In this document: positions 1 to 8,767 of the stretch, one piece after another
How the letters are laid out: every line of letters begins with the position of its first letter
Numbering within the stretch: position 1 is the stretch's first letter
Made by a program: the position numbers and the translations under genes
Assembly (NCBI GenBank): GCA_041672395.1
Contig: JBAYZS010000026.1
Coordinates: forward strand, 1-30,115
Direction of reading: 5' to 3'
Origin: UBA5287 sp041672395
GTDB lineage: Bacteria > Bacteroidota > Bacteroidia > Bacteroidales > Dysgonomonadaceae
DNA length: 30,115 bases
The notes under the pieces: model-generated
The model's database searches: none
What the model was told of the DNA's origin: nothing
Seen by the model: the letters and a program-made list of their open reading frames with translations, nothing else

Positions 1-101
1 TACTTCCTATCAATTTAGTAAATCTGTTAGTAATGGTTATTATTGTACTTACAGACACATCGTTAGCTGGTCTTTTCCCATCACTATTAGCTACTAACTA
101 A
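1..101 (+). CDS. nuoH: NADH-quinone oxidoreductase subunit H (NuoH), C-terminal end only
   Basis: The reading frame from base 3 to the TAA at 99-101 encodes 32 residues: a hydrophobic stretch (NLLVMVIIVLTDTSLAGLF) and a short polar tail. That composition suits the last transmembrane helix of a membrane-arm subunit. The gene is cut by the left edge of the window. It lies 17 bp before nuoI, and in nuo operons NuoH, the proton-channel subunit at the junction with the peripheral arm, is encoded just before NuoI. The call therefore rests mostly on position. The fragment is too short to prove the family alone. Confidence 0.7.
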   Translation, partial: LPINLVNLLVMVIIVLTDTSLAGLFPSLLATN

Positions 102-118
102 GAAATAATTTAATTAAA

Positions 119-790
119 ATGAGTTTTTCAAAATATATATCCGGAATTTTCAAAGCGCTGAAATCGCTTGTAGGCGGAATGCGTGAAACATGGAAAGAGC
201 TTTGGACAAAGAAGGTTACGATGCAGTATCCAGAAAACAGAAAGACATTAATAATTTCTGACAGATGGCGCTCCGAATTAATAATGCCACACGATGAAAA
301 TAATGAACATGCATGTACTGCTTGTGGTATTTGTATGATTAATTGTCCGAACGGAACTATTACGGTTACTCCCAAAATGGTTGAAACAGAAGATGGTAAA
401 AATAAGAAAATATTAGATACACATATTTGGAATTACGGATCATGTACTTTCTGCAATCTGTGTGCTATCACTTGCCCTTCTGACGCTATCATCTTCAATA
501 ATGACTTCGAGGGTGCCGTATTCAATAAAAGTAAATTATTACATCAACTTAATCATGACGGATCAAAGCTTCATGAAAAGAAAAAAGAATCTGTTGCAAT
601 AAAAACTCCAATAATTAAGGTTTCAAATTCAACAGCTGCACTTGCAACTAATAATGAAGAGATTATTTCAAAAGCTAAAGAAAATAAAACTACATCTACT
701 TCAGTTCGGGAAAATGATTCAACAAATGTTGAAAAAGCGGTTGAACAACCAAAACGAATAAATAATTACGAAGATAAAACCAACGAGTAA
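119..790 (+). CDS. nuoI: NADH-quinone oxidoreductase subunit I (NuoI), 2x[4Fe-4S] ferredoxin subunit
   Basis: NuoI carries clusters N6a and N6b in the peripheral arm of complex I and passes electrons toward the quinone site. Two complete CxxCxxCxxxCP motifs are visible: Cys66, 69, 72 and 76 (CTACGICMINCP) and Cys109, 112, 115 and 119 (CTFCNLCAITCP). The protein has 223 residues. Most bacterial NuoI proteins are about 150-180, and the extra length is a polar, low-complexity tail from about residue 150 to the end, rich in Lys, Glu, Asn, Ser and Thr. The ATG at 119 is the only sensible start. The upstream region is A/T-rich with no Shine-Dalgarno, normal for Bacteroidota. nuoJ begins 21 bp after the stop, so the genes are very likely cotranscribed. 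Confidence 0.95.
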   Translation: MSFSKYISGIFKALKSLVGGMRETWKELWTKKVTMQYPENRKTLIISDRWRSELIMPHDENNEHACTACGICMINCPNGTITVTPKMVETEDGKNKKILDTHIWNYGSCTFCNLCAITCPSDAIIFNNDFEGAVFNKSKLLHQLNHDGSKLHEKKKESVAIKTPIIKVSNSTAALATNNEEIISKAKENKTTSTSVRENDSTNVEKAVEQPKRINNYEDKTNE

Positions 791-811
791 AAGATTTAGA
801 GTAAAAATATT

Positions 812-1399
812 ATGACTGATATATTAATATTTATTCTTTTAGCAATAGTGATTATTGCATTTTCTATTCTAGCAGTGACTAGCAAACATGTAATACGCTC
901 AGCTGTGTATTTACTTTTTGTACTGTTGGGAACTGCGGGACTCTACTTAATGTTAAACTATCATTTTCTATTTGCAGTACAGGTAGCTGTTTATGCGGGT
1001 GGTATTATGGTATTGTTTATCATGGCCATTTTCCTGACTCATCAACCAGGTGAAAATGTGAGAAAAAAAACAAATTGGAAAATTGTATCTTCTTCTTTAT
1101 TATCAATTAGTGGAATTGCATTATGCGGATATATTATCGTCAAAAATATTAATCGTATTACTTCATTTGTAAGGGAAGATGAGATTGACATGCAAAATAT
1201 TGGTATGGCAATGATGGGAACTGAAAAGTATCAATATCTATTACCATTTGAAGTAATTAGTGTTCTCTTACTAGCATGTATTGTCGGTGCAATTATGATA
1301 GCACGAAAAGATAAAGATGAAGAGAAACACGATCATATTAAAACACGAATTGAAGAATTAGAAGAAAAGTCTGAAAATAATAAGGAGAATAAAATATGA
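812..1399 (+). CDS. nuoJ: NADH-quinone oxidoreductase subunit J (NuoJ)
   Basis: A 195-residue hydrophobic membrane subunit of complex I, equivalent to mitochondrial ND6. Five transmembrane segments can be made out, with the family's Y-A-G-G-I-M-V-L-F motif in the third helix (VAVYAGGIMVLFIMAIF, near residue 70). That helix takes part in the E-channel and the pi-bulge switch of the complex. A charged cytoplasmic tail rich in Lys and Glu follows the last helix. The stop overlaps the nuoK start by four bases (ATGA at 1396-1399), which implies translational coupling. Length and order match other bacterial nuo operons. Confidence 0.95.
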   Translation: MTDILIFILLAIVIIAFSILAVTSKHVIRSAVYLLFVLLGTAGLYLMLNYHFLFAVQVAVYAGGIMVLFIMAIFLTHQPGENVRKKTNWKIVSSSLLSISGIALCGYIIVKNINRITSFVREDEIDMQNIGMAMMGTEKYQYLLPFEVISVLLLACIVGAIMIARKDKDEEKHDHIKTRIEELEEKSENNKENKI

Positions 1400-1731
1400 T
1401 AGAACTACTTGTAAATTCAGTATCCATTCCTATGGTGGCATTCTTAATTGTAAGTTTAATAATGTTTTTTGCTGGTGTATTTGGATTTCTTACCCGTAAG
1501 AACCTGATTATGATATTAATATCTGTGGAATTAATATTAAATGCAGTAGACATTAACTTTGCAGTTTTCAATAGATATCTTTTTCCTGAACAAATGGAAG
1601 GTTTATTCTTCGCTTTATTTGGTATAGCTATTGCTGCATGTGAAACAGCCGTCGCAATAGCTATCATCATTAATATTTATCGAAGATTTGGAAATGTTGA
1701 AGTTGACAACGTAAACAAATTAAAAGGATAA
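1396..1731 (+). CDS. nuoK: NADH-quinone oxidoreductase subunit K (NuoK)
   Basis: A 111-residue membrane subunit (ND4L homologue) with three transmembrane helices. The two buried glutamates needed for proton transfer in E. coli NuoK (Glu36 and Glu72) are matched by Glu45 in SVELILNAV and Glu83 in AACETAVA. The start overlaps the nuoJ stop (ATGA), which supports the ATG at 1396. It gives an N-terminus about ten residues longer than that of E. coli, so a later start at Met13 is possible but less likely. The nuoL start is 49 bp downstream, after an A-rich spacer. Confidence 0.95.
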   Translation: MIELLVNSVSIPMVAFLIVSLIMFFAGVFGFLTRKNLIMILISVELILNAVDINFAVFNRYLFPEQMEGLFFALFGIAIAACETAVAIAIIINIYRRFGNVEVDNVNKLKG

Positions 1732-1780
1732 AAAAGAAAAGAATAATTAGAATTAAGTAACAACAATATACATATTTCTC

Positions 1781-3688
1781 ATGGAATATACAATCTATAT
1801 ATTACTACTACCCCTGTTTACTTTTATTATTATAGGATTGCTAAGCAATAAACTACATCACAAAACCGCAGGGATATTTGGAACAATATCACTAACAATC
1901 GTTACGCTTTTATCGTATATGACTGCTTTTGAATATTTTACCACACAAAAAATAAACGGCGTATATCAAACTGTTCAACCATTCAATCAAATTTGGCTAA
2001 ACATGGGCGCAAATTTACATATTGATCTAGGAATAATGCTTGATCCTATATCAGTAATGATGCTCATTGTTGTGTCAACAGTCTCTTTGATGGTGCACAT
2101 TTACAGTTTGGGATATATGAAAGGTGAGGTTGGATTTCAACGATATTATTCATTCCTTTCCCTATTTACCTTTTCTATGATGGGACTGGTAGTCGCTACT
2201 AATATTTTTCAAATGTATATTTTCTGGGAATTGGTTGGCGTTTCCTCATATTTATTAATTGGTTTCTATTATACAAAACCAGAAGCTGTTGCAGCTTCTA
2301 AAAAGGCATTTATTGTCACTCGGTTTGCAGATTTATTTTTCTTAATCGGAATTCTAATATTATCGTTCTTCACTCAGACATTCGATTTTGGAATTTTAAT
2401 GTCAGGAGATGGAGGCATTTTTAATTCAGCAATTGGAACGACATTTATGGGTGGTTCAGTTCTTACATGGGCAATGGCACTAATATTTGTGGGTGGAGCA
2501 GGAAAATCAGCAATGTTCCCTTTACATATTTGGTTACCCGATGCAATGGAAGGTCCTACACCTGTTTCAGCACTTATTCATGCAGCCACTATGGTTGTTG
2601 CAGGTGTATTTTTGGTTGCACGACTTTTCCCAATATATATAGGTTTTACACCTGAAGTTTTGCACGGAATTGCTTATGTTGGTGCATTTACAGCAATGTT
2701 TTCCGCCATAATCGCAATTGTACAAACAGATATAAAACGTGTATTAGCTTTTTCTACCATTTCTCAAATTGGATTTATGATGGTAGCATTGGGAGTTTCT
2801 GGTTATGAAGGTCATAATGGATTAGGCTATATGTCATCAATGTTTCATTTGTTTACACATGCCATGTTCAAAGCTTTACTATTTCTTGGCGCTGGTTCAA
2901 TAATTCATGCAGTTCACAGTAATGAAATGTACCAAATGGGTGGATTACGAAAATATATGCCCATTACTCACTTGACTTTTCTTATAGCATGTTTGTCTAT
3001 ATCAGGAATTCCTCCCTTTTCAGGTTTTTTTAGTAAAGACGAAATTCTGACAGCTACTTTTAATTTTAGCAATGGATTAGGCATATGGATGACCGTTGTT
3101 GCATTTTTCACTGCTTTTTATATGTTTCGCTTATATTACAATATTTTTTGGGGTAAAGAATATAAAAGTAATAATGGACATATCCCACATGAATCTCCAA
3201 TTTCTATGACTTTTCCATTGATTTTTCTAGCAGGAGTCACATTGGTTGCAGGATTTATACCTTTTGGTAAATTTGTAACAGCAGATAAAGCAGAATATAT
3301 AATCCACTTAGATTGGACAGTTGCAACAATAAGCATTTCTGTTGCAATAATTGCGATATTACTTGCTACAGCACTTTATAGAAAACCAAACAATATTCCT
3401 TCAAAAATTGTATCGAAAACAAAAGGCTTATACAAAGCTGCATATAATAGATTCTATATTGACGAGATATATTTATTTATCACTAAAAGCATCATTTTCA
3501 AAGGTATTTCTCAGCCATTTGCATGGTTTGACAGACATATAATCGATGGAGCAATGAATGGACTTGCATGGATAACGAATTGGACATCTGTGAAGATAAG
3601 AGGTTTCCAATCGGGACAAGTTCAATGGTATGCATATGTTTTCCTTCTTGGTACATTATTAATTACCATTTTAGCCATAACTATTTAA
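1781..3688 (+). CDS. nuoL: NADH-quinone oxidoreductase subunit L (NuoL), antiporter-like with lateral helix
   Basis: A 635-residue proton-pumping subunit (ND5) at the far end of the membrane arm. The channel residues of the family are in place: Glu150 in FWELVGVSSY (TM5), Lys242 in GAGKSAMFPLHIWLPDAMEG (TM7) and Lys419 in GFFSKDEIL (TM12). They correspond to Glu144, Lys229 and Lys399 of E. coli. Many histidines in the middle of the protein (HLFTHAMFKALLFLGAGSIIHAVH) are also typical. The last 100 residues contain an amphipathic stretch (YNRFYIDEIYLFITK) and a final transmembrane helix, as expected for the long lateral helix and its anchor. Length is as usual. nuoM starts 28 bp later. Confidence 0.97.
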   Translation: MEYTIYILLLPLFTFIIIGLLSNKLHHKTAGIFGTISLTIVTLLSYMTAFEYFTTQKINGVYQTVQPFNQIWLNMGANLHIDLGIMLDPISVMMLIVVSTVSLMVHIYSLGYMKGEVGFQRYYSFLSLFTFSMMGLVVATNIFQMYIFWELVGVSSYLLIGFYYTKPEAVAASKKAFIVTRFADLFFLIGILILSFFTQTFDFGILMSGDGGIFNSAIGTTFMGGSVLTWAMALIFVGGAGKSAMFPLHIWLPDAMEGPTPVSALIHAATMVVAGVFLVARLFPIYIGFTPEVLHGIAYVGAFTAMFSAIIAIVQTDIKRVLAFSTISQIGFMMVALGVSGYEGHNGLGYMSSMFHLFTHAMFKALLFLGAGSIIHAVHSNEMYQMGGLRKYMPITHLTFLIACLSISGIPPFSGFFSKDEILTATFNFSNGLGIWMTVVAFFTAFYMFRLYYNIFWGKEYKSNNGHIPHESPISMTFPLIFLAGVTLVAGFIPFGKFVTADKAEYIIHLDWTVATISISVAIIAILLATALYRKPNNIPSKIVSKTKGLYKAAYNRFYIDEIYLFITKSIIFKGISQPFAWFDRHIIDGAMNGLAWITNWTSVKIRGFQSGQVQWYAYVFLLGTLLITILAITI

Positions 3689-3716
3689 ACATTAAAGATT
3701 AAAAAGAACAATAAAT

Positions 3717-5198
3717 ATGAACTTCTTATCGATATTTGTATTGATTCCTGTGTTAATGATTTTAGCACTATTTGTTTCAAAAAAAAGAAACCAGATATTA
3801 GGAATAATGGTAACAGGCAGTATATCATTAATTTGCTTGTCAATATATCTGGTGATAAATTACATTTTAGCAAGAACCAACGGAGCTACAGATCCAATGC
3901 TCTTTACTTCTTCAGTAAGATGGTATGAACCATTAAATATTCATTTTTCAGTTGGAGTTGATGCTGTTTCAGTCGCAATGTTATGTTTAGCTTCAATAAT
4001 TGTATTTACAGGAACTTTTGTTTCGTGGAAAATTGAGCCACTTACTAAAGAGTTTTTCTTGTGGTATTGTTTATTATCCATTGGGGTATTCGGTTTTTTT
4101 ATATCAACTGATATTTTCACAATGTTCATGTTCTATGAAACAGCTTTAATTCCTATGTTTTTACTAATAGGCATTTGGGGAAGTGGTAGAAAAGAATATT
4201 CTGCAATGAAATTGACATTAATGTTAATGGGAGCTTCCGCGTTGCTTCTTGTTGGTATTTTAGGAATTTACTTTAGCTCTGGTGCAACAAGTATGAATGT
4301 ATTAGAAATAAGAAATTCACAAATTCCACTGAATGAACAATATCTCTTTTTTATACTTACGTTTGTAGGATTTGGAGTTTTGGGAGCGATGTTTCCTTTC
4401 CATACATGGTCACCAGATGGTCACGCATCAGCACCTACTGCGGTATCTATGCTTCATGCTGGTGTTTTAATGAAATTGGGTGGATATGGATGTTTCCGCG
4501 TTGCTATTTATTTAATGCCCGAAGCTGCTGAACAACTTGCTCCTATTTTTCTAATTCTTACAGGTATAGGAGTTGTGTATGGAGCTTTTACAGCGTGTGT
4601 GCAAACAGATCTAAAATATATCAACGCATACTCATCTGTTAGTCACTGTAATTTGGTTTTATTTGCAATTTTAATGCTTAACCAAACAGCAATGACTGGA
4701 GCTGTACTTCAAATGCTTTCTCATGGATTAATGACCGCACTCTTTTTTGCATTAATCGGTATGATATATGGAAGAACACATACTAGATTAATAACAGAAA
4801 TGGGAGGATTAATGAAAGTAATGCCATTCCTTGGAGTATGCTTTGTTATTGCCGGACTTGCTTCTTTAGGATTACCTGGATTAAGTGGTTTCGTTTCAGA
4901 AATGACTATTTTTGTAGGTGCATTTGAAAATACTGATACATTCAGAAGAACACTTACCATTATTGCAACTGCATCAATTGTAATTACAGCTGTATATATT
5001 TTGAGAATGGTTGGCAAATTTCTATTAGGACCACTTCAGAATCAAGAACATGCTAAATTAGATGATGCTCATTGGTATGAAAGATTTGCTGTAATTGTTT
5101 TAATAGCAGGAATTGTATATATCGGATCATTCCCTACTGGATTAGCAGATATGCTTAACAACAGTATTGGAAATGTTGTAGCACAAGTAATTAGATAA
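3717..5198 (+). CDS. nuoM: NADH-quinone oxidoreductase subunit M (NuoM), antiporter-like
   Basis: A 493-residue proton-pumping subunit (ND4) with about 14 transmembrane helices. Glu141 in FYETALIPMFLLIG matches the essential TM5 glutamate. Lys253 in HAGVLMKLGGYG matches the TM8 lysine, and Glu395 in GFVSEMTIF matches the TM12 charged residue. The TM7 segment is unusual. Where E. coli has FAVKMPVVPLH with essential Lys234, this protein has FGVLGAMFPFH, so Leu222 takes the lysine's place. I recall similar TM7 segments (GVL..LFPFHTWSPDGHA) in other NuoM lineages, so this is probably an ancient variant and not damage. It sits between nuoL and nuoN in one operon. Confidence 0.96.
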   Translation: MNFLSIFVLIPVLMILALFVSKKRNQILGIMVTGSISLICLSIYLVINYILARTNGATDPMLFTSSVRWYEPLNIHFSVGVDAVSVAMLCLASIIVFTGTFVSWKIEPLTKEFFLWYCLLSIGVFGFFISTDIFTMFMFYETALIPMFLLIGIWGSGRKEYSAMKLTLMLMGASALLLVGILGIYFSSGATSMNVLEIRNSQIPLNEQYLFFILTFVGFGVLGAMFPFHTWSPDGHASAPTAVSMLHAGVLMKLGGYGCFRVAIYLMPEAAEQLAPIFLILTGIGVVYGAFTACVQTDLKYINAYSSVSHCNLVLFAILMLNQTAMTGAVLQMLSHGLMTALFFALIGMIYGRTHTRLITEMGGLMKVMPFLGVCFVIAGLASLGLPGLSGFVSEMTIFVGAFENTDTFRRTLTIIATASIVITAVYILRMVGKFLLGPLQNQEHAKLDDAHWYERFAVIVLIAGIVYIGSFPTGLADMLNNSIGNVVAQVIR

Positions 5199-5239
5199 TT
5201 TAAATATTATAAAGTAAGAATACTTATAGAATTAAAGAT

Positions 5240-6664
5240 ATGGATTTTAGTGATTTCTTATATATGCGTAGCGAGTTATCGCTTTTAATTGTAGTAATTT
5301 TTTTATTACTCTACGACATCATTGCAGGCAAAAAGGGCATGGTATATTTTCAACCTATTGCTATTACACTCTTTACAATCCATACAATAGCCACATTCTT
5401 CCCGTACGGACCAGGTGAAGCGTTTGGTGGAATGTATCAAAATTACCCAATGATGACAGTGGTTAAGAGTATATTAAACATTGCTACATTAGTAGTATTT
5501 CTTCAAGCAAAAAATTGGTTTGATAAAGATAAATTCAAAAATGAAAGAGGCGAATATTACTTCCTGACAATGATTACATTATTGGGCATGTATTTTATGA
5601 TTTCAAGTGGAAATTTCTTGCTATTCTATATTGGGTTAGAAATGGCATCCATTCCAATGGCTACATTAATAGCAATGGATAAAAAGAATTTAAAATCTGC
5701 TGAAGCAGGGATTAAATATATTTTGTCAGCTGCTTTTTCATCAGGTATTATGTTATTTGGAATTTCTTATATTTATGGAACTTCCGGAACATTGTATTTC
5801 AACGATTTACCGCAGTTAATCCAAAACACTGATCCACTTCAGATAATGGGATTTGTATTCTTTATTGTCGGTTTATTTTTCAAAATATCACTTGTTCCTT
5901 TCCACTTATGGACTGCAGATGTATATGAAGGTGCACCAACAAATGTAACCTCTTATTTATCGGTTGTTTCTAAAAGTTCAGCTTCATTCGTTTTGATGAC
6001 ATTGTTATATAAGGTATTTGTAAATCTCATTGTGGAATGGCAGACAATACTTTTCTGGATTATAATTATCAGTATCACTTTGGCAAACCTTTTTGCTATT
6101 CGTCAAAAGAATATGAAACGTTTCCTTGCTTTCTCTTCCATTTCGCAAGCTGGGTATATTCTTCTAGGAATTATTGGAGGCACAGCATATGGAATGACAA
6201 CATTGGTATATTATATTTTTGTATATGTTTTTTCAAACTTAGCTGCATTCGGAGTAATATCTACTATAGAAAATAAAACAGGAAAAATTAATATTGATGA
6301 ATACAGAGGTTTATATAGTACAAATCCTATCCTAAGCTTTGTAATGATGTTAGCTATGTTTTCGTTGGGAGGTATTCCACCTTTTGCAGGTTTTTTCAGT
6401 AAGTTCTTTATATTTTCAGCAGCTGCTCAGCAAGGATTTTATCTACTTGTTATTATTGCTGTACTTAATACTATCATATCACTTTATTATTATTTACTTG
6501 TTATTAAAGCAATGTTTATCGATAAAAATGAAAAACCCATTCCTTCAATCAAATCAGATACATATAGTAATGCAAGTTTAGTAATCTGTACTGCTGGTAT
6601 ATTATTTGTAGGAATCTTCAGTTTCTTTATGGAAAGTATGAATCAATACAGTTTTGGAATTTAA
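5240..6664 (+). CDS. nuoN: NADH-quinone oxidoreductase subunit N (NuoN), antiporter-like
   Basis: A 474-residue proton-pumping subunit (ND2), the last gene of the nuo operon. The channel residues match the family: Glu134 in FYIGLEMASIPMATL (TM5), Lys215 in FFKISLVPFHLWTADVYEG (TM7) and Lys388 in GFFSKFFIFSAA (TM12), equivalent to Glu133, Lys217 and Lys395 of E. coli. The SLGGIPPFAGF loop before TM12 is a family hallmark. The stop is followed by a 120-bp spacer and then a strong terminator, so transcription of the operon most likely ends here. The peripheral-arm genes lie outside the window. Confidence 0.96.
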   Translation: MDFSDFLYMRSELSLLIVVIFLLLYDIIAGKKGMVYFQPIAITLFTIHTIATFFPYGPGEAFGGMYQNYPMMTVVKSILNIATLVVFLQAKNWFDKDKFKNERGEYYFLTMITLLGMYFMISSGNFLLFYIGLEMASIPMATLIAMDKKNLKSAEAGIKYILSAAFSSGIMLFGISYIYGTSGTLYFNDLPQLIQNTDPLQIMGFVFFIVGLFFKISLVPFHLWTADVYEGAPTNVTSYLSVVSKSSASFVLMTLLYKVFVNLIVEWQTILFWIIIISITLANLFAIRQKNMKRFLAFSSISQAGYILLGIIGGTAYGMTTLVYYIFVYVFSNLAAFGVISTIENKTGKINIDEYRGLYSTNPILSFVMMLAMFSLGGIPPFAGFFSKFFIFSAAAQQGFYLLVIIAVLNTIISLYYYLLVIKAMFIDKNEKPIPSIKSDTYSNASLVICTAGILFVGIFSFFMESMNQYSFGI

Positions 6665-6780
6665 TTGTATCTATAGAAGGCTAAGAAAGTTGTTTATGTA
6701 GAAGTTTCAATTATTCATTTACTATTACAACTATATGGTAAAAAAGAATCAATTATAATTATTCAGAAATGTAATACATA

Positions 6781-6825
6781 AAAATATCCATCAGGTTTTT
6801 AACTTGATGGATATTTTATTTTATA
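6781..6825 (+). terminator. Rho-independent terminator of the nuo operon
   Basis: A perfect 13-bp inverted repeat, arms 6781-6793 and 6805-6817 (core ATATCCATCA / TGATGGATAT), with an 11-nt loop and then a T-rich run. It lies about 120 bp after nuoN. The left arm starts with four A and the right arm ends with four T, so it might work in both directions. Confidence 0.8.
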
Positions 6826-6962
6826 TATGTCATTTTTTAAAATCGAAGAACAGAAGCTATCAACGGATCAAAACTTATATATTGGTTGAGATTGAATAAC
6901 TAGTACAAAATTAGGTAATAGATAATTACAAATGCATTAAGGAGAAAATAAATCATTTAATA

Positions 6963-7008
6963 TAAAAAAGAATATCCGATAATGTGATTACTCACCCTAT
7001 CGGATATT
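6963..7008 (-). terminator. Rho-independent terminator of the TPR gene / Ton-motor operon
   Basis: A perfect 11-bp inverted repeat, arms 6971-6981 and 6998-7008 (AATATCCGATA / TATCGGATATT). Read on the minus strand it is followed by CTTTTTTATA, so it ends transcription coming from the TPR gene at 7087. Together with the nuoN terminator it separates the two convergent operons. The rest of the 6665-7086 spacer shows no gene. Confidence 0.8.
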
Positions 7009-7086
7009 AAACAATTATTTTCTATTAAATATAGTAATTAGTATATGTCAACAAAATAAGAAATAATTATGTCATCATATAACTAA

Positions 7087-8679
7087 TTATTTTAATGCAT
7101 TGATAACCTGAAGAGCAGTTTCATCAGTTGGATCTATTTCTAACACTTTATTCCAGTAAGATTTAGCCAATTCTGCTTTATCTTGACCCAAATAATAGAA
7201 ACCTAAATAACGATAAGACTCTAAAATATCATTTTTCCGTTCTTCTTTATTAGGCATCATTACCTCGATTGATTTTTCGTAGTAAGGTTTAGCTAATCCT
7301 TCTTCAGCTGTTGGATCAAGTGCAAAATTAGTACGTGCACGCATCAAATATCCAAGATAATGATCTGGAAACTTCTCCGTCATGATTTTGAAATACTCAT
7401 CGGCCTTTTTTAAGAGAGCCTGCTTCTTTACTTTATCCGCTTCAGGAGTAGCTTCTAATGCATTCGTTTGTGTTCCTGCAGTATAATAAGTTGTTCCTAC
7501 AGAATAAAGATCAGCTAATGAATATTCTGGTTCGAATTCAAAAACCTTCTCGTAATATTTGGCAGCATTTGCATACTCTTGTGCTTTTTCATAAGAACTA
7601 GCAGCTTTACGTAAATTTGATACATTTTTTGTTGTATCAACATCAAAAGCAGCTGCATAAATTTCGCCAGCTTTGGCAAAGTTTTTCTGATTTGTCAGAA
7701 TCTGAGCATAATAAGTATAATCCTGAGAAATTATATCTTTTTTGTTCGTTGTACTGAAAAACTTTTCCGCAGTAGCTAAAGCAGCTACAAAATCGCCAAG
7801 TTGATATTGACTATACATTTTAAGTCTTTCTGTAACAAAAGATGTTTTTGCTTTTCCAATTGCATTAAGAGTCTCAGTATATTTCTCATTGAAAAATAAA
7901 ATTTCAGCATACTGAGCTTGTTCAACTGGTGTAGGAGTAACTAATTTCATATAACTCTCGTAAGCAGTTAAAGCTTCAGGATAAAAACCTTTTCGATAGG
8001 CAATTTCACCTAATGCAGCAAAACCAGGAGCATAAGTAGGATCAGTTGCAACAACCTTTCGTAGATAATCCATTGCTACTTGCGTTTTGATGTTTTCATA
8101 CAATTTTGCAAGTTTAATATAAGAAGCCTTGTAATTTGGATCAAAGTAAATTGCATTTTCATAACTTGCAGCAGCTTCACCAGAGTTACCTTGAGCTAAT
8201 AAAATATCACCTTGTAATAAATAAGAAGGTGGAAACTTTTTATCAGCCTTAATTGCTTTTTCAATAAAATCCTTTGCTTCCTCGAATTTCTTATTATCGG
8301 CATAAGCACTAGCAATTGCTGTTAATACTGATGCACTTTTCTTGTACTTGCGATCTTTAGATAGTTTGTTTAAAGCATCGTTAGCAGTAGGAGAAGTCGC
8401 CAATTGTACTTTATTAATTCCTATTGTATTCATTACATTTTCTGGATCCATTTGCAAACCCTTGTTGTAATAATACTGAGCTGAATCTTTCTTATTTTCC
8501 TTAAAATAGATTTCCCCTAGATAATAACTATCCATAGCATCCTGACTAGAGCTTAAGAATAGAGACTTAGCTTTCACATAATCTCCTACTTCATAAAAGT
8601 TGATTCCTTGTTGATTGGCCGCAGATAAGGTTGTTAATCCGGCAATCAAAAGGGTCGTTAATAATAATTTTTTTTTCAT
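7087..8679 (-). CDS. Periplasmic tetratricopeptide-repeat protein of the Ton-motor cluster
   Basis: A 530-residue protein with an N-terminal signal peptide (MKKKLLLTTLLIAGLTTLSA, likely cut after Ala at about 20). Almost all the rest is helical TPR repeats. Clear units have the pattern A..Y..KALELDP, for example near PPSYLLQGDILLAQGNSGEA, YKASYIKLAKLYENI, YAPGFAALGEIAYRKG and, at the end, ELAKSYWNKVLEIDPTDETA. No catalytic domain is visible. TPR arrays bind other proteins, so a scaffold role in the periplasm is likely. It is the last gene after tonB and a PstS-like lipoprotein, an order I recall from other Bacteroidetes, which suggests work linked to the Ton motor. The exact job is unknown. 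A -7-like motif (TAATTTTG on the minus strand, 8736-8743) may give it its own promoter. Confidence 0.85.
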   Translation of the reverse strand: MKKKLLLTTLLIAGLTTLSAANQQGINFYEVGDYVKAKSLFLSSSQDAMDSYYLGEIYFKENKKDSAQYYYNKGLQMDPENVMNTIGINKVQLATSPTANDALNKLSKDRKYKKSASVLTAIASAYADNKKFEEAKDFIEKAIKADKKFPPSYLLQGDILLAQGNSGEAAASYENAIYFDPNYKASYIKLAKLYENIKTQVAMDYLRKVVATDPTYAPGFAALGEIAYRKGFYPEALTAYESYMKLVTPTPVEQAQYAEILFFNEKYTETLNAIGKAKTSFVTERLKMYSQYQLGDFVAALATAEKFFSTTNKKDIISQDYTYYAQILTNQKNFAKAGEIYAAAFDVDTTKNVSNLRKAASSYEKAQEYANAAKYYEKVFEFEPEYSLADLYSVGTTYYTAGTQTNALEATPEADKVKKQALLKKADEYFKIMTEKFPDHYLGYLMRARTNFALDPTAEEGLAKPYYEKSIEVMMPNKEERKNDILESYRYLGFYYLGQDKAELAKSYWNKVLEIDPTDETALQVINALK

Positions 8680-8767
8680 TGTTTTATCTATAGTAATTAA
8701 TAATTATTTTAGTTGAATTAAACAAGATCAATATTCAAAATTACGAAAATATTCTGTTTTTCAGCGT

